A stretch of DNA of 64,000 bases from Cololabis saira. Lineage: Eukaryota > Chordata > Actinopteri > Beloniformes > Belonidae. Of this stretch, positions 13,328 through 24,553 are shown one piece after another. The DNA lies in assembly GCF_033807715.1 (NCBI RefSeq), contig NC_084599.1:2448501-2512500 (forward strand). Reading direction: 5' to 3'. A program made the translations under genes and the position numbers. The notes beneath the pieces were generated by a model. It saw nothing but the letters and a program-made list of their open reading frames with translations, made no database searches and was not told the origin of the DNA. Positions within the stretch are counted from its first letter, which is position 1. Each line of letters begins with the position of its first letter.

Positions 13328-13756
13328 TTATGTCAATTTTAATAAACATTTTAGAAAAAAACTATGCATTTTAAAATGCAGGCTATCATCAGCGACGTTA
13401 GCTGATGTTGTGGCCTTTAAAACTTGCTTCTGCAAATCTAACTCACGTTTTTTCCTTTCGAAAAAATCCACTGGTTTGTCTTTGAGAGAAGGATGTTTTG
13501 CATTTAAGTGTCTTTGAAGCTTGGATGGCTTCATTGCTTCGTTGGCGAGCGTTTCTCCACATAAAATACATAGTGGGTTTGGCGTCTCCAAATCGCCCGT
13601 TGCAACAAATCCGTATTTTATATACATAATGTCGTACTTGCGATTAAAGCTTTTGCTTTTCTTTTTGGTAGGATTTTCTACTTGTTCATCACCATTTCTT
13701 TTACTCGAACAACCAGTAAAGAAACGGCTCATGGAGGTTTGCTGAGGTCCGCTCAT
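13328..13756 (-). pseudogene. hAT transposase N-terminus with BED-type zinc finger (ZBED5-like), truncated
   Basis: 142 residues from an ATG at 13756. A Lys/Ser-rich leader (KKKSKSFNRKYDIMYIKYGF) precedes a BED-type finger: C-x2-C in PLCILCGETL, then H-x4-H in LQRHLNAKHPSL, followed by DKPVDFFERKKRELD. This order is typical of ZBED5-like hAT (Charlie-type) transposases, in which the BED finger binds element ends. After about residue 115 the sequence becomes unrelated and the stop lies close to the element's left terminus, so the RNase H-like catalytic domain and dimerisation region are deleted. No function as a transposase is possible; a DNA-binding fragment could in principle be made if transcribed. 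Confidence 0.85.
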
Positions 13757-14081
13757 CTCTGCAGCTGACTGTACCTAACCTGCATACAGCACCTGTGCAT
13801 GGCGCTGTTCAGTCCGGTCGGGTACCAGAACTTATTGTCCGCCAAGCCATGACAGGGCTGCCACTCAAAGAAACACATTTCGATTTATACAAGTTTTGGA
13901 TGAAATTATATGACAAAAAAATGCAAAAATTGTTTTCTTAAATTTAGTATGAGGTTGCTTTAATTATGTGGCAAATGATAATAAACACGAGAAAGATGGG
14001 TACTTCAATGAAAAATAGATATTTTATTCAACTTTGCTGCTGTTCATACAAAAAGTAAATAAAAAACAACAATTTTTTTTC

Positions 14082-14190
14082 AAAGATTTTCACTTGAAAT
14101 AAGTAGAAAAATCTGAGATTTTTTTGCTTGTAATGAGAAGATAAATCTTGTTCCACTGGCAGATTTTCCTACTTATTTCAAGTGAAAATT
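14082..14190. repeat. Perfect-stem hairpin of about 30 bp arms
   Basis: Arms TTTTCACTTGAAATAAGTAG (left) and CTACTTATTTCAAGTGAAAA (right) are exact inverted repeats, extended by a few further pairs, around a loop of about 45 bases. The sequence recalls a small fish inverted-repeat element; similar but shorter wording occurs at 58151-58230. Confidence 0.7.
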
Positions 14191-14335
14191 GACTTGAAAC
14201 AGGTGAAAATTGTCAAATGAGTCATTTTTCTGGTGTTATTTTTCTGGTGATGACTCTAAATGTTGAAATAGCAGTAAAACCACATTCATTGATGAAATTA
14301 CGTAGGGAATGGAAAGGAGGGATGGCAGTTTTACA

Positions 14336-14711
14336 GGGGGGATGATTTGGACTTTTTTTATTTCAGGGGGGATGATTCTGACCGTTTTTATTTCGGGGGG
14401 GGGGGGTGATTTGGACCGTTTTTATTTCAGGGGGGGATGATTTGGACCGTTTTTATTTCAGGGGGGGGATGATTTGGACCGTTTTTATTTCAGGGGGGGA
14501 TGATTTGGACCGTTTTTATTTCAGGGGGGATGATTCGGACCGTTTTTATTTCAGGGGGGGTGATTTGGACCGTTTTTATTTCAGGGGGGATGATTCGGAC
14601 CGTTTTTATTTCAGGGGGGGATGATTTGGACCGTTTTTATTTCAGGGGGGATGATTTGGACCGTTTTTATTTCAGGGGGGGGATGATTTGGACCGTTTTT
14701 ATTTCAGGGGG
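14336..14711 (+). repeat. G-rich minisatellite, about 12 units of ~31 bp
   Basis: Unit reads GATGATTTGGACCGTTTTTATTTCAGGGGGG with variable G-run length (about 6 to 11). Open frames through it encode only DDLDRFYFRGG-type repeats and are not genes. Confidence 0.95.
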
Positions 14712-16383
14712 ATGCTGGCTTTAGTTCTTCTGAGGAGGAGACGAGCAGCAGCAGCAAGGAGGGTCCATGAAATCCTCATGAGAAGACAGGATTTGGGGGA
14801 ATCCAGGCTCGTTGGAGCTACAGCTCCATGATGACCATGATACTTCAGAATGAACAGGGAGCAGTTTGACAGCCTGTTGGGGAGTGGGTCCTCAGCAGGA
14901 TGACAACCATCTTCTCTCCTATTGGTCGCACCGAGATGCCCTCACAGCGCGATGAAATTAAAAAATGTTCAATTCAGACGCAGGCAGGTGAAACGCCCGT
15001 GGCAGGTGGCCTCTCGCGCGCCGCCAAGCTCTCCAGCAGAGCGGTCCACTCTTGCGCTGCGGCAGCACATACACGATGAATGGGAAAGCCGGCGGCGGTC
15101 CCGCTTTGCGCCCTCCTGAAAGGGGCTTAATACTGTTGGCCCCTGAAGGTTACATTTGGCCCCATAATGGCCCCTGTTTCAGAAAAACCCTAGAACCCCC
15201 AGTGCCAAGTTTTGTTACCCGCAACTGCGCTGAGACGCAAAAAAAAGAAAAGCTGCTGAGACCCTGTCGTGCAGCGCTGCTCTCAGCAGAGATTGTATGA
15301 GGTGAAGTGAAGTGAGATGCCTCACTCCATTGGGAAAAAAACGTCTGGTGACAATTTTGATTATCGCTTTTTTGTCGACAACGTCGGCGAATCATTGCAG
15401 CCCTAATTATGATCGGAACACAAGCCATTCCACGGCCCGGTAGTAACGGCTCTACGGACCGGTACCGGTCCGGGGACCGGGGGTTGGGAATCACGGCCCT
15501 AGGTTACATAGCTGACTGCGCCCCTAAAGGGAGGGGAAGGGGAGTGGTCGCAGTCAGTGGACAGGTATAGATTGTTCTTGTTTTTGTTCGTTGTAACAAG
15601 AAGTTTCCTCTTCTCTGCAGACTTCTGCTTTATGCTGATGAAGAGGAAACATCCTGTGCAGCACACAACATTCTTTATCAGTGTGTGTGTGTGTCACAGG
15701 CGTAAGCAATAGTTGCATTGTCATCAGGGGTGTAGCACCAAATTCTGGGCCCTGTACACTCTTAATGTCAGTGGGCCCCTATCTATGCCCGCGAGGCGCG
15801 TGAGAGAAAAAAAAGAAAAGGGGGGTGGGGGGGTATTTATACAATCAACTACAATCAGATCAGATTATATTGATGAGTGGTTCTGAATTGATGCATTTGG
15901 CCTACTTGTGCTCAAATACCTAAAACATTAGGCTACATCTGGGCTACATCTGGCTGCAATAAGTTGCAGAGGCAAAAATGTTTTAAGCCATTTTTCAGCC
16001 AGATTGAGAAGAATAGCTAATTGTTTTTCTATGTTCTCACCAGCCAGACCTATCTCTTTCTCTCTCCATCTATCTATCTGTGGCAAGAATCAGAATCACA
16101 ATCATTTTTGATTGATAGCGAGATCACAGTTATTTAACATGATTATTCATTGGCTTTGGTAACACCATGAATTTATTGAACATTGACAATAGCTTTTAAG
16201 CACAGCACTGCACCGCAATGCTAAGGCTTTTTACCAGACAAAAATAATAAATTGCGTTATTGCTCAATTACTATATTACTAGTGTGCACTTGAGCCTACA
16301 GTGATATTGGTATGTTATTTACATGTTGATATATGCAGCAGCAATATTGCTAGATGGATCATTAATTAAATCTCAGCACAGAG

Positions 16384-16717
16384 TTTCATTTTATTTTTGT
16401 AATGCAAAAATGTCATACATTCTGGATTCATTACAAATCAACTGAAATATTGCAAGCCTTTTATTATTTTAATATTGCTGATCATGGCTTACAGCTTAAG
16501 AAAACTTAAATATCCTATCTCAAAAAATTATAATATTCTGGGATCTTAAATCTTAAACTGTATGCCATAATCAGCAATATTAAAATAATAAAAGGCTTGC
16601 AATATTTCAGTTGATTTGTAATGAATCCAGAATGTATGACATTTTTGTTTTTTTAATTGCATTACAGAAAATAAAAGGACTTTATCACAATATTCTAATT
16701 TTCTGAGACAGTCCTGT
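16384..16717. mobile_element. Palindromic inverted-repeat element with ~88-bp arms
   Basis: Arms at 16410-16497 and 16555-16642 are almost perfectly complementary (left ATGTCATACATTCTGGATTC, right GAATCCAGAATGTATGACAT). The right terminus reads CTGAGACAGTCCTGTA; the left terminus is partly deleted. No coding capacity. A transcript would fold into a long stem. Confidence 0.87.
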
Positions 16718-16819
16718 AAACTTGCTGGCGTGGTTGTGCTTGAACCACTTCTGAATATCCATGTTTACTTTGTGTTAACGGAGCAGCAGAGCAGCGTCTT
16801 GCAGATGAGTGACGTACAC

Positions 16820-16946
16820 CGGTTGATTTATGGTTCCGCGTTGCACCAACGCAGATCTTACGGCGTATGATACGCGGGGACGCGAACGTACAGTGCGCGT
16901 CGCCGCGTACCCTACGCCGATTTAACGCGGAACCATAAATGAGGCT
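16820..16946. mobile_element. Short GC-rich hairpin element (copy 2)
   Basis: Ends GTTGATTTATGGTTCCGCG and CGCGGAACCATAAATGAGGC are inverted repeats around a CpG-rich, self-complementary centre. Lies inside the hAT 15725-17553. Confidence 0.82.
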
Positions 16947-17608
16947 TAACGCGTGCGCATTTGTCAGTTTTCTTTTCATCTTTTCAACTGAGCAAACACA
17001 TAAACTGAGGGTGCAATGCTTATGCACCCTCGTAGAACCGGGCCTGTATAAGCAGCAGCTGTCTGGAGTGGACTATGTTAACTTTAATTGTACTTTGCAT
17101 GACAAGCTAACTTGGTTCACCTTTGGGAAAGAAAGCAGTCAGCAGTTGCCTCCCCTCGTTCTGCCATCTTTCTTTTTGTTTCCTCTCTTTCTTTTTTCTG
17201 ATAGCCCGATTTATGTTTTTTGGGCAGCATGATGTCCTGCACACAGGTGTCTGATCTGGGCGCAATGTCTGACCTGTTGCCGGTCGCTGTTGGGCGGACT
17301 AAACCATTTTGCATCTCCAAGAGGGGGGCCCCAGAATGTCTAATATGTTGGGAGAACTGTGACATTAAGTTAATTCTCTCATTTGATGTTATCAATATAT
17401 TTGAAATAAATTATGACACCAATTAATTGGAGGGCCCAATTCATTCGAAATAAAAACATCACAAAAAAAAAAAATCAGGATTTTCATGGGCCCCTCTCTC
17501 TACCTGGGCCCTGGGTAGTCAGGTCCACTTTTCCCCCCACTACCACGCCCATGATTGTCATATATTCCTTCAATAGCGAGCATGATAACTTATCTACAAT
17601 AATTCCAA

Positions 17609-17816
17609 CACCAGACAAGCCTTGAAGTGGAACCCCCAAGGAAAGATCGCCCCAGGAACTGCTGGAGAAGAAGCACCGAGGCAGAAATGGTAACAAGCGC
17701 GCTCAACTGGGGAGATCTCCAAAGAACAGCTAAAAGCCGAGTGAAATGGAGGACATTTGTCAACGGCCTATGCACCCTAGAGGAGCAAAGGGCTTAAGTC
17801 AATTAAGTCAAGTCAG
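17609..17816 (+). pseudogene. RTE-type LINE reverse transcriptase C-terminus, part 2, and 3' end
   Basis: Continues part 1 across the insert: QALKWNPQGK, then after a frameshift near 17648 the sequence NCWRRSTEAEMVTSALNW and GDLQRTAKSRVKWRTF to a TAA at 17795-17797. WRR-x3-EAE and VKWRTFVNGLC are the usual last motifs of this LINE group. The short 3' end, with AAGTC-type repeats right after the stop, fits RTE-type elements, which have very short 3' UTRs. Confidence 0.82.
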
Positions 17817-18295
17817 TAACTGTGCTCTTCCCCTCATTGTTGCCTTTTTAATGACAGCAGAATGTGGTTGAGCATTATTACATTCCTTATGAATTGTTCC
17901 TAATGCAAGGATGTTCCAGGGACACATGTGATCTTGAAGTAGGGCTGGGCGATATGGCCTTTTATTAATATCTCGATATTTTTAGGCCATGTCACGATAC
18001 ACGATATATATCTCCATATTTTGCCTTAGCCTTGAATTAACACTTTGATCCCTACAATCACACCAGTATGATGATACTATGTGTCTAAATTAAAACATTC
18101 TTGTTCATACTGCATTAATATATGCTCATTTTAAACTTTCATGCAAAAAGGGGGAATAAGTCAAATTTACCAAAACTGTATTTATTAAACAGTTACTAAG
18201 CAGTGAGTGGCACAAACATAAAAAGTGTCATTTCAAAACAGAAAGTGCACGTTGCATCTCTGACTCCCCGTCTGAAGAACATCTGCTAAGAACAT

Positions 18296-18460
18296 GTTCT
18301 GGTCCTGGTTTTACCAGGATGACCAGGTTTTACCTGGTTTTACCAGGATGACCAGGTTTTACCTGGTTTTACCAGGTTTTACCTGGATGAGCTGGTTTTA
18401 CCTGGTTTTACCTGGTTTTACCAGGATGAGCAGGTTTCACCAGGTTTTACCAGGATGAGC
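18296..18460 (+). repeat. Minisatellite of CCAGGTTTTACCTGG-type units
   Basis: Irregular tandem units built from ACCTGGTTTTACC, ACCAGGATGACC and AGGATGAGC words. Units are themselves near-palindromic (CCAGG...CCTGG). Confidence 0.85.
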
Positions 18461-18682
18461 TGCTCTGAGCAGCAGGGGCCCCTTAGAGCACCTTTATATT
18501 AAATTGTAGGTGCAGGGACTGCAATGTTTCATCCTCTCCTCCTTTAATTTGCATCACTTTCACTTATTGTTAGAAATATGACCTCATATAGTCTTGTTTG
18601 ACTTTGTTTTGATGATAGTGATTGATTTCATGTGGCCACATTTAAGCAACACTAGGTGACGTTTCTCAGCTCTGAAAGAGAA

Positions 18683-18815
18683 AAGTCTGAATTATGGTTC
18701 TGCGTTAAATCGACGCAGAACCTACGGCGTAGGGTACGGCGTAAGGAACGCGGCGACGCGCACTTACGCCGTAGGCTCTGCGTTGGTGTAACGCAGAACC
18801 ATAAATCAGCCTAAA
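18683..18815. mobile_element. Short GC-rich hairpin element (copy 3)
   Basis: Ends AAGTCTGAATTATGGTTCTG and CAGAACCATAAATCAGCCTA pair with each other. One half carries TTAAATCGACGCAGAACC and the other GGCTCTGCGTTGGTGTAACG, the two alternative half-sequences also seen in copies 1 and 2. Confidence 0.83.
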
Positions 18816-19304
18816 GGCTCGGCTGCGCGTGTCGCGCTGAGCGGCTCCTCGGCTCGGAGAGAGCCGTGCGAGGAGAAAACATCCCTCCCGTCTTAACTGA
18901 ACCAGTTAGCTTGGAAAAGAGTCTGCCGCGCGTAGCAACCGCGCAGATGAGCTCACGGCGCAAACAGGCGAGTTTAGGAAAGTTAAAGTAAAGTTAAAGC
19001 GGGGAAGTGAGCGGCGGTCTCGGACAGCAGCGCCGACACCTGCAGCTGGTCGGGGGCCAATGATAATGCACACACGACAGCACGTGACTGACATGTGTGA
19101 CAGGGTGCGCTTGTTTTATGTCTCAGAGAAGGAGAGACGAGACGAGAGAGCGAGAAAAGCCTGTAATTTAATGCCCGCGGCTAAAAGCAAAATGCGTGAA
19201 AATTTATACTCGAATATACACGATAGAGTTTTTGGTACATCGCACAGAGTAGAAGCCGAGATACATCGGCTATACTCGATATATCGCCCAGCCCTATCTT
19301 GAAG

Positions 19305-20782
<1,478 letters not shown>

Positions 20783-21085
20783 GACTGTCTCAGAAAATTT
20801 GAATATTGTGATAAAGTTATTTTCTGTAATGCAATTTAAAAAAAAAAAGTCATACATTCTGGATTCATTACAAATCAACTGAAATATTGCAAGCCTTTTA
20901 TTATTTTAATATTGCTGATTATGACTTACAGTTTAAGATTAAGATTCCTAGAATATTCTAATTTTTTGAGATAGGATATTTGAGTTTTCTTAAGCTGTAA
21001 TCCATAATCAGCAATATTAAAATAATAAAAGGCTTGCAATATTTCAGTTGTTTGTAATGGATCCAGAATGTAGGACATTTTTGTT
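20783..21085. mobile_element. Palindromic inverted-repeat element, nearly complete
   Basis: Left terminus AGGACTGTCTCAGAAAATTT touches the microsatellite. Arms around 20860-20935 and 20995-21075 are complementary and nearly identical to those of 16384-16717. The right terminus is lost after GTAGGACATTTTTG. Confidence 0.85.
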
Positions 21086-21997
21086 TTAATAACGTTTTCC
21101 GTTTTAATAAATTTGTATTTTGAAAACACATTTTTTATTCAACTCTTTATTTAATATATTTTCACGAGTATAGGTACAAAACCTTTTATCCCAACTTTAT
21201 GTGCAACAGTGTATATACATATAGCTATTTTAACCCAAGTTTACCTACATAGTTGTGTATGTTCAAGCCCGTACATGTGCGGTTTGGTTGTGGGCCAAGG
21301 CCTCGTCAAAGTCTCTGCATGTGTGTTTGTGTCAGAGCCTCAATCTTACATTGGATTAACCATGTTTTATTTGACTGGTGAGATGTGTTTATTGTCAAAG
21401 TCAAATACTGCTATTACATTAACTCAAATGAGAAATGAATTGGTCTGTGAACATCTGTGGGCATTGTATAACTGTTTGAGTGCAGACTTCTCTGGCTGTT
21501 TCTGCGGTCTGGTTCATCTCAGTTTGAACGAGAGGAAAGCTCTCACACAGCGCTCTTCTCCAGTGTCTCAGCGTCAGGATAAGAATCAGAGGGCTTTATT
21601 GTCAGGTACTGTAAAGAACACTGTACAGTTCTAAGAATTTGTCTCTCACTTTCTCCTTACCCCCCTCACCTCATTTTCACCCTTTTTCACGTCCTTTCAT
21701 GTCCCACCAGTCCTGTACGCTCTAATAGGCTATTGATTTTTCATCTGCTCATGAAACGGCTCTGCTTCGACTATTCACTCATGGTATTAGCCGTCCATTA
21801 ACAGCAGCTGGGCAGCTCTGTGTGCACACCAGTACCTTCATGCACACATCCTCACATATCTGTGACACTTGCACACATACACAGGCAGATCAGCTCTATT
21901 AATCCTGCTCATCACATTGACTTTGTTTATCATTTATTTTATTTATATTATATATAAATAATATAAATAATATATTATATATATTCATTTTTGTAAG
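21086..21997. other. No recognised gene or repeat
   Basis: One 141-residue frame (21209-21634) shows no recognisable domain and no codon bias. Nothing else noted. Confidence 0.4.
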
Positions 21998-22246
21998 GTT
22001 CTGTTCATAATTTTTATGAACAGGATTTCTAAGCGTAGCCAGGGGCCGAAGATGATCCGGTTTGGGAACCACAGGATTTCATCTCTGCCTTTTGCGGATG
22101 ATGTTGTCCTGTTGGCTTCTTCGGACCGGGACCTTCAGCATGTTCTTGGGAGGTTTGAAGCCGAGTGCGAAGCAGCCGGGATGAGAATCAGCACTTCTAA
22201 AACTGAGGCCATGGGGGCCATGGGAGTTCAAATATCTCTGGGTGTT

Positions 22247-22439
22247 CCCCCACCCTGTCTGGTGAAAAGATGCTGCCTGCTCACTCCTCAGGTTAAGGAG
22301 GAGACCTGAGCTCAGTGCAGGGCCCTCCCGGGGTTGGTAGAGGATGGCAATGCCCAGGACTGTAGCTTAGGTAGGAGCACTGGGTGATGAAATGGGGGAA
22401 AAAACGGGATAAAAATATTTAAAAAAAATATATATATAT
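22247..22439 (+). mobile_element. SINE-like retroposon with 15-bp target duplication
   Basis: 193 bp flanked by a perfect 15-bp duplication ATATCTCTGGGTGTT (22232-22246 and 22440-22454) and ending in an A-rich stretch followed by TA repeats. It interrupts the Rex3 RT frame exactly. Part of it (22311-22425) recurs on the minus strand at 60355-60481. No RNA polymerase III boxes were identified with confidence and no protein frame exists, so its parent gene or LINE partner is unknown. Confidence 0.75.
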
Positions 22440-22676
22440 ATATCTCTGGGTGTTGTTCACAAGTGAGGGAACGATGGAGCGTGAGATTGACAGACGGATC
22501 GGTGCAGCGTCCGCAGTTATGCGGTCGATGTACTGGACCGTCGTGGTGAAGAGGGAGCTGAGTCGAAAGGCGAAGCTCTCGATTTACCGGTCAATCTACG
22601 CACCTACCCTCACCTATGGTCATGAACTTTGGGTAGTGACCGAAAGGACAAGATCGCTGATACAAGCGGCCAAGGT

Positions 22677-22876
22677 GAGTTTCCTCCGCAGGGTGGCTGG
22701 ACGCTCCCTTAGAGATGAGTTTCCTCCGCAGGGTGGCTGGACGGTCCCTTAGAGATGAGTTTCCTTCGCAGGGTGGCTGGACGCTCCCTTAAAGATGAGT
22801 TTCCTCCGCAGGGTGGCTGGACGCTCCCTTAGAGATGAGTTTCCTCCGCAGGGTGGCTGGACGCTCCCTTAGAGAG
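22677..22876 (+). repeat. Five 40-bp tandem units within the Rex3 copy
   Basis: Unit starts at 22677, 22717, 22757, 22797 and 22837 (GAGTTTCCTCCGCAGGGTGG...). The related Rex3 copy at 31548-31590 has a single unit. Because 40 is not a multiple of three, the expansion shifts the frame. Confidence 0.95.
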
Positions 22877-22990
22877 AGGGTGAGGAGTTCGGTCACCCGG
22901 GAGGAGCTCGGAGTCGAGCCGCTGCTCCTTCACATTGAGAGGAGTCAGCTGAGGTGGCTTGGACATCTGTATCGGATCCTCCTGGACGCC

Positions 22991-23150
22991 TCCCTAGGGA
23001 GGTGTTCCAGGCATGTCCCTCCTCCCTAGGGAGGTGTTCCAGGCATATCCCTCCTCCCTAGGGAGGAGTTCCAGGCATGTTCCTCCTCCCTAGGAAGGTG
23101 TTCCAGGCATGTCCCTCCTCCCTAGGGAGGTGTTCCAGGCATGTCCCTCC
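22991..23150 (+). repeat. Five 32-bp tandem units within the Rex3 copy
   Basis: Units start at 22991, 23023, 23055, 23087 and 23119 (TCCCTAGGGAGGTGTTCCAG...). The other Rex3 copy has one. The unit begins with the palindrome TCCCTAGGGA. Confidence 0.95.
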
Positions 23151-23229
23151 GGGAGGAGACCCCGGGGAAGGACACGCTGGAGAGACTATGTCTCTGGGCT
23201 GGCCTGGGAACGCCTCGGACTCCCCCCGG

Positions 23230-23415
23230 AAGAGCTGGAGGAAAAGATGGAGGGAGAGCTGGAGGAAGAGATGGATGAAGAGCTGGAGGAAGAGATGGAG
23301 GGAGAGCTGGAGGGAGAGCTGGAGGAAGTGTCTGGAGGAAGAGATGGAGGGAGAGCTGGAGGAAGAGCTGGAGGAAGAGATGGAGGGAGAGCTGGAGGAA
23401 AAGATGGAGGAAGTG
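23230..23415 (+). repeat. Purine-rich expansion GAGCTGGAGGAAGAGATGGAGG
   Basis: Irregular repeats of GAGCTGGAGGA and GAGATGGAGGG words replace what is a single GAGGAGCTGGAGGAG in the longer Rex3 copy (about 31806). The Glu-rich frame through it is a by-product. Confidence 0.9.
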
Positions 23416-23516
23416 TCTGGGGTGAAGGAAGTCTGGGCATCTCTGTTGAGACTGCTGCCCCTGCGACCCGGGAACGGATGAGTGGAAGAAAATGGATGGA
23501 TGGAGGGATGGATGGA

Positions 23517-24239
23517 TGTTTGTAAGACACATACTGCGGCTGCACACTGTAATACATTTGTTTCTATACAACAGTGGTTTCCACACCTTTCCTGCGCCCC
23601 CCCCCCCGCCCCCTTTAGTTAAAAATAATATTTTTTCATTTTACAACATTTAACCATCAAGGGACAAAATAAACAGACAGAAACACCTTTGTCTGCACAG
23701 TCTGTACTTATCTCCCAGAAATGTGCTTTTGCACCTTGGGATGTCCGCAAGTACTTCCAAGTTGCTAGACAAACACCTGAAGCATCCATATTTATTTCTG
23801 GAAACACACACTCTGACGTGTTTTCCTCTGTGCACATGCGTTACTTCAGGGCCACGGGCCAGTCACCCTTCAGTGTGATGAAGGTTGCATTAAAATGATA
23901 ATGTGAACGACCACGCTAAAAGTGCCATAGACTTAACAAATATGGACTATTTATGTTCTCCTCTCCTACGTGAGGGCAGACCTTTGCACAGCTACACTTC
24001 CCTCATTTTGATTGGAGTGTAAAGTATGAAATGTATTTTTTGCTTAACATTATATTGTACACCTGTTGAACTGGAGAGATAAAGAAAAACAAGAACTTGA
24101 GTGTCTTTAAGCATAAGATGACATACGTTACAGACCACTGTTATCTTAGTTTTACTGCAGCAGTGTACATTAGGGGTTATCCCACATATTACACAAACAA
24201 CGTTGAGTTGCTCTCTGTTCTGTCTACGGGGCATGGAGG
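23517..24239. other. No recognised gene or repeat
   Basis: Unclassified. Only short frames. Confidence 0.4.
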
Positions 24240-24553
24240 TGACAAGGGTATTTGGCTGACCCAAACGCAGCACAACGGCACAGAGTGTTCAGTAAAAGTC
24301 TTTACTAAAGCCAACCTCACAGCAGGTAATAGAGCAGAGTTCAGTCCTCAGGATCGTGGGCCAATACCAAGCTGCTGCGAGCGCTGAGCAGATCTGGAAG
24401 CCAGAACACAGGAACTGAAACGCAGGTCAGTCCGAGGAATTGCCAGGCAGGCAAACAGAAACCAGAGACGCTCAGCCAGAACTCGTGGTCAGGGACAGAA
24501 GGCTGAGGTGATCACCAGGAGAAATGGCAGAAATGACCAAGAACAAAAAAAAT

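Larger units (their letters stand above)
13254..15496 (-). mobile_element. hAT element with BED-finger transposase remnant, 2243 bp
   Basis: Left end CAGGGGTTCCCAACC and right end GGTTGGGAATCACGG are imperfect inverted repeats. They are flanked by CCCTATGT (13246-13253) and CCCTAGGT (15497-15504), an 8-bp duplication with one mismatch. A transposase N-terminus is encoded on the minus strand near the left end; the rest of the enzyme is missing. The interior holds a hairpin (14082-14190), a G-rich minisatellite and, at 15393-15404, a TTGCAGCCCTA sequence that may be the end of yet another hAT. Confidence 0.88.
15725..17553. mobile_element. hAT element, 1829 bp, perfect 8-bp target duplication
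   Basis: Left end CAGGGGTGTAGCACC and right end CACTACCACGCCCATG are short imperfect inverted repeats. They are flanked by a perfect ATTGTCAT duplication (15717-15724 and 17554-17561). No transposase frame. Two other inverted-repeat elements have landed in it (16384-16717 and 16820-16946). Confidence 0.9.
13058..17608. mobile_element. Composite 4.55-kb insert splitting the RTE LINE
   Basis: Bounded by CACCAGAC at 13050-13057 and again at 17609-17616. Removing it with one copy of the 8-bp repeat fuses the LINE frame without loss (TTR then QALKWNPQGK). Two hATs (13254-15496 and 15725-17553) lie inside it. Subtracting them and their duplications leaves about 460 bp (13058-13253, 15505-15724, 17562-17608) as the original outer element. 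It starts GTTAGGTTCAAACC and ends AATAATTCCAA, shows no clear terminal inverted repeat or coding frame, and is unclassified. The 8-bp duplication would fit hAT-like transposition. Confidence 0.75.
17940..19296. mobile_element. hAT element, 1357 bp, perfect 8-bp target duplication
   Basis: Ends TAGGGCTGGGCGATATGG and ATATATCGCCCAGCCCTA are inverted repeats. Perfect duplication TCTTGAAG at 17932-17939 and 19297-19304. No transposase frame. The interior holds a minisatellite (18296-18460), the hairpin element at 18683-18815 and a GC-rich stretch up to about 19060. Confidence 0.94.
21998..23516 (+). pseudogene. Rex3-like LINE reverse transcriptase, 5'-truncated and rearranged
   Basis: Starts within the RT at MNRISKRSQGPKMIRFGNHR and includes the catalytic motif C (LPFADDVVLLASS). 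It continues through REIDRRIGAASAVMRS and LTYGHELWVVTERT to LGVEPLLLHIERSQLRWLGH and ends in a GGATGGATGG tail. Compared with 28801-31910 it lacks about 80 bp before VQISLGV, carries a 193-bp SINE-like insertion (22247-22439), and has three tandem expansions (40-bp units, 32-bp units and a GAG-rich tract) in the C-terminal region. None of the frames is continuous; it cannot encode an active RT. Confidence 0.87.

Noticed and set aside
15393..15404. TTGCAGCCCTA as the right end of a further hAT
   Set aside because: It looks like a hAT terminus, but no matching left end or 8-bp duplication was found, so no element is claimed.
21209..21634. 141-codon frame as a gene
   Set aside because: No recognisable domain, no codon bias and no neighbouring exon signals.
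23077..23586. Glu/Arg-rich and Ser/Pro-rich frames of 120-154 codons
   Set aside because: By-products of tandem expansions in the Rex3 copy; the true RT C-terminal frame is interrupted here.
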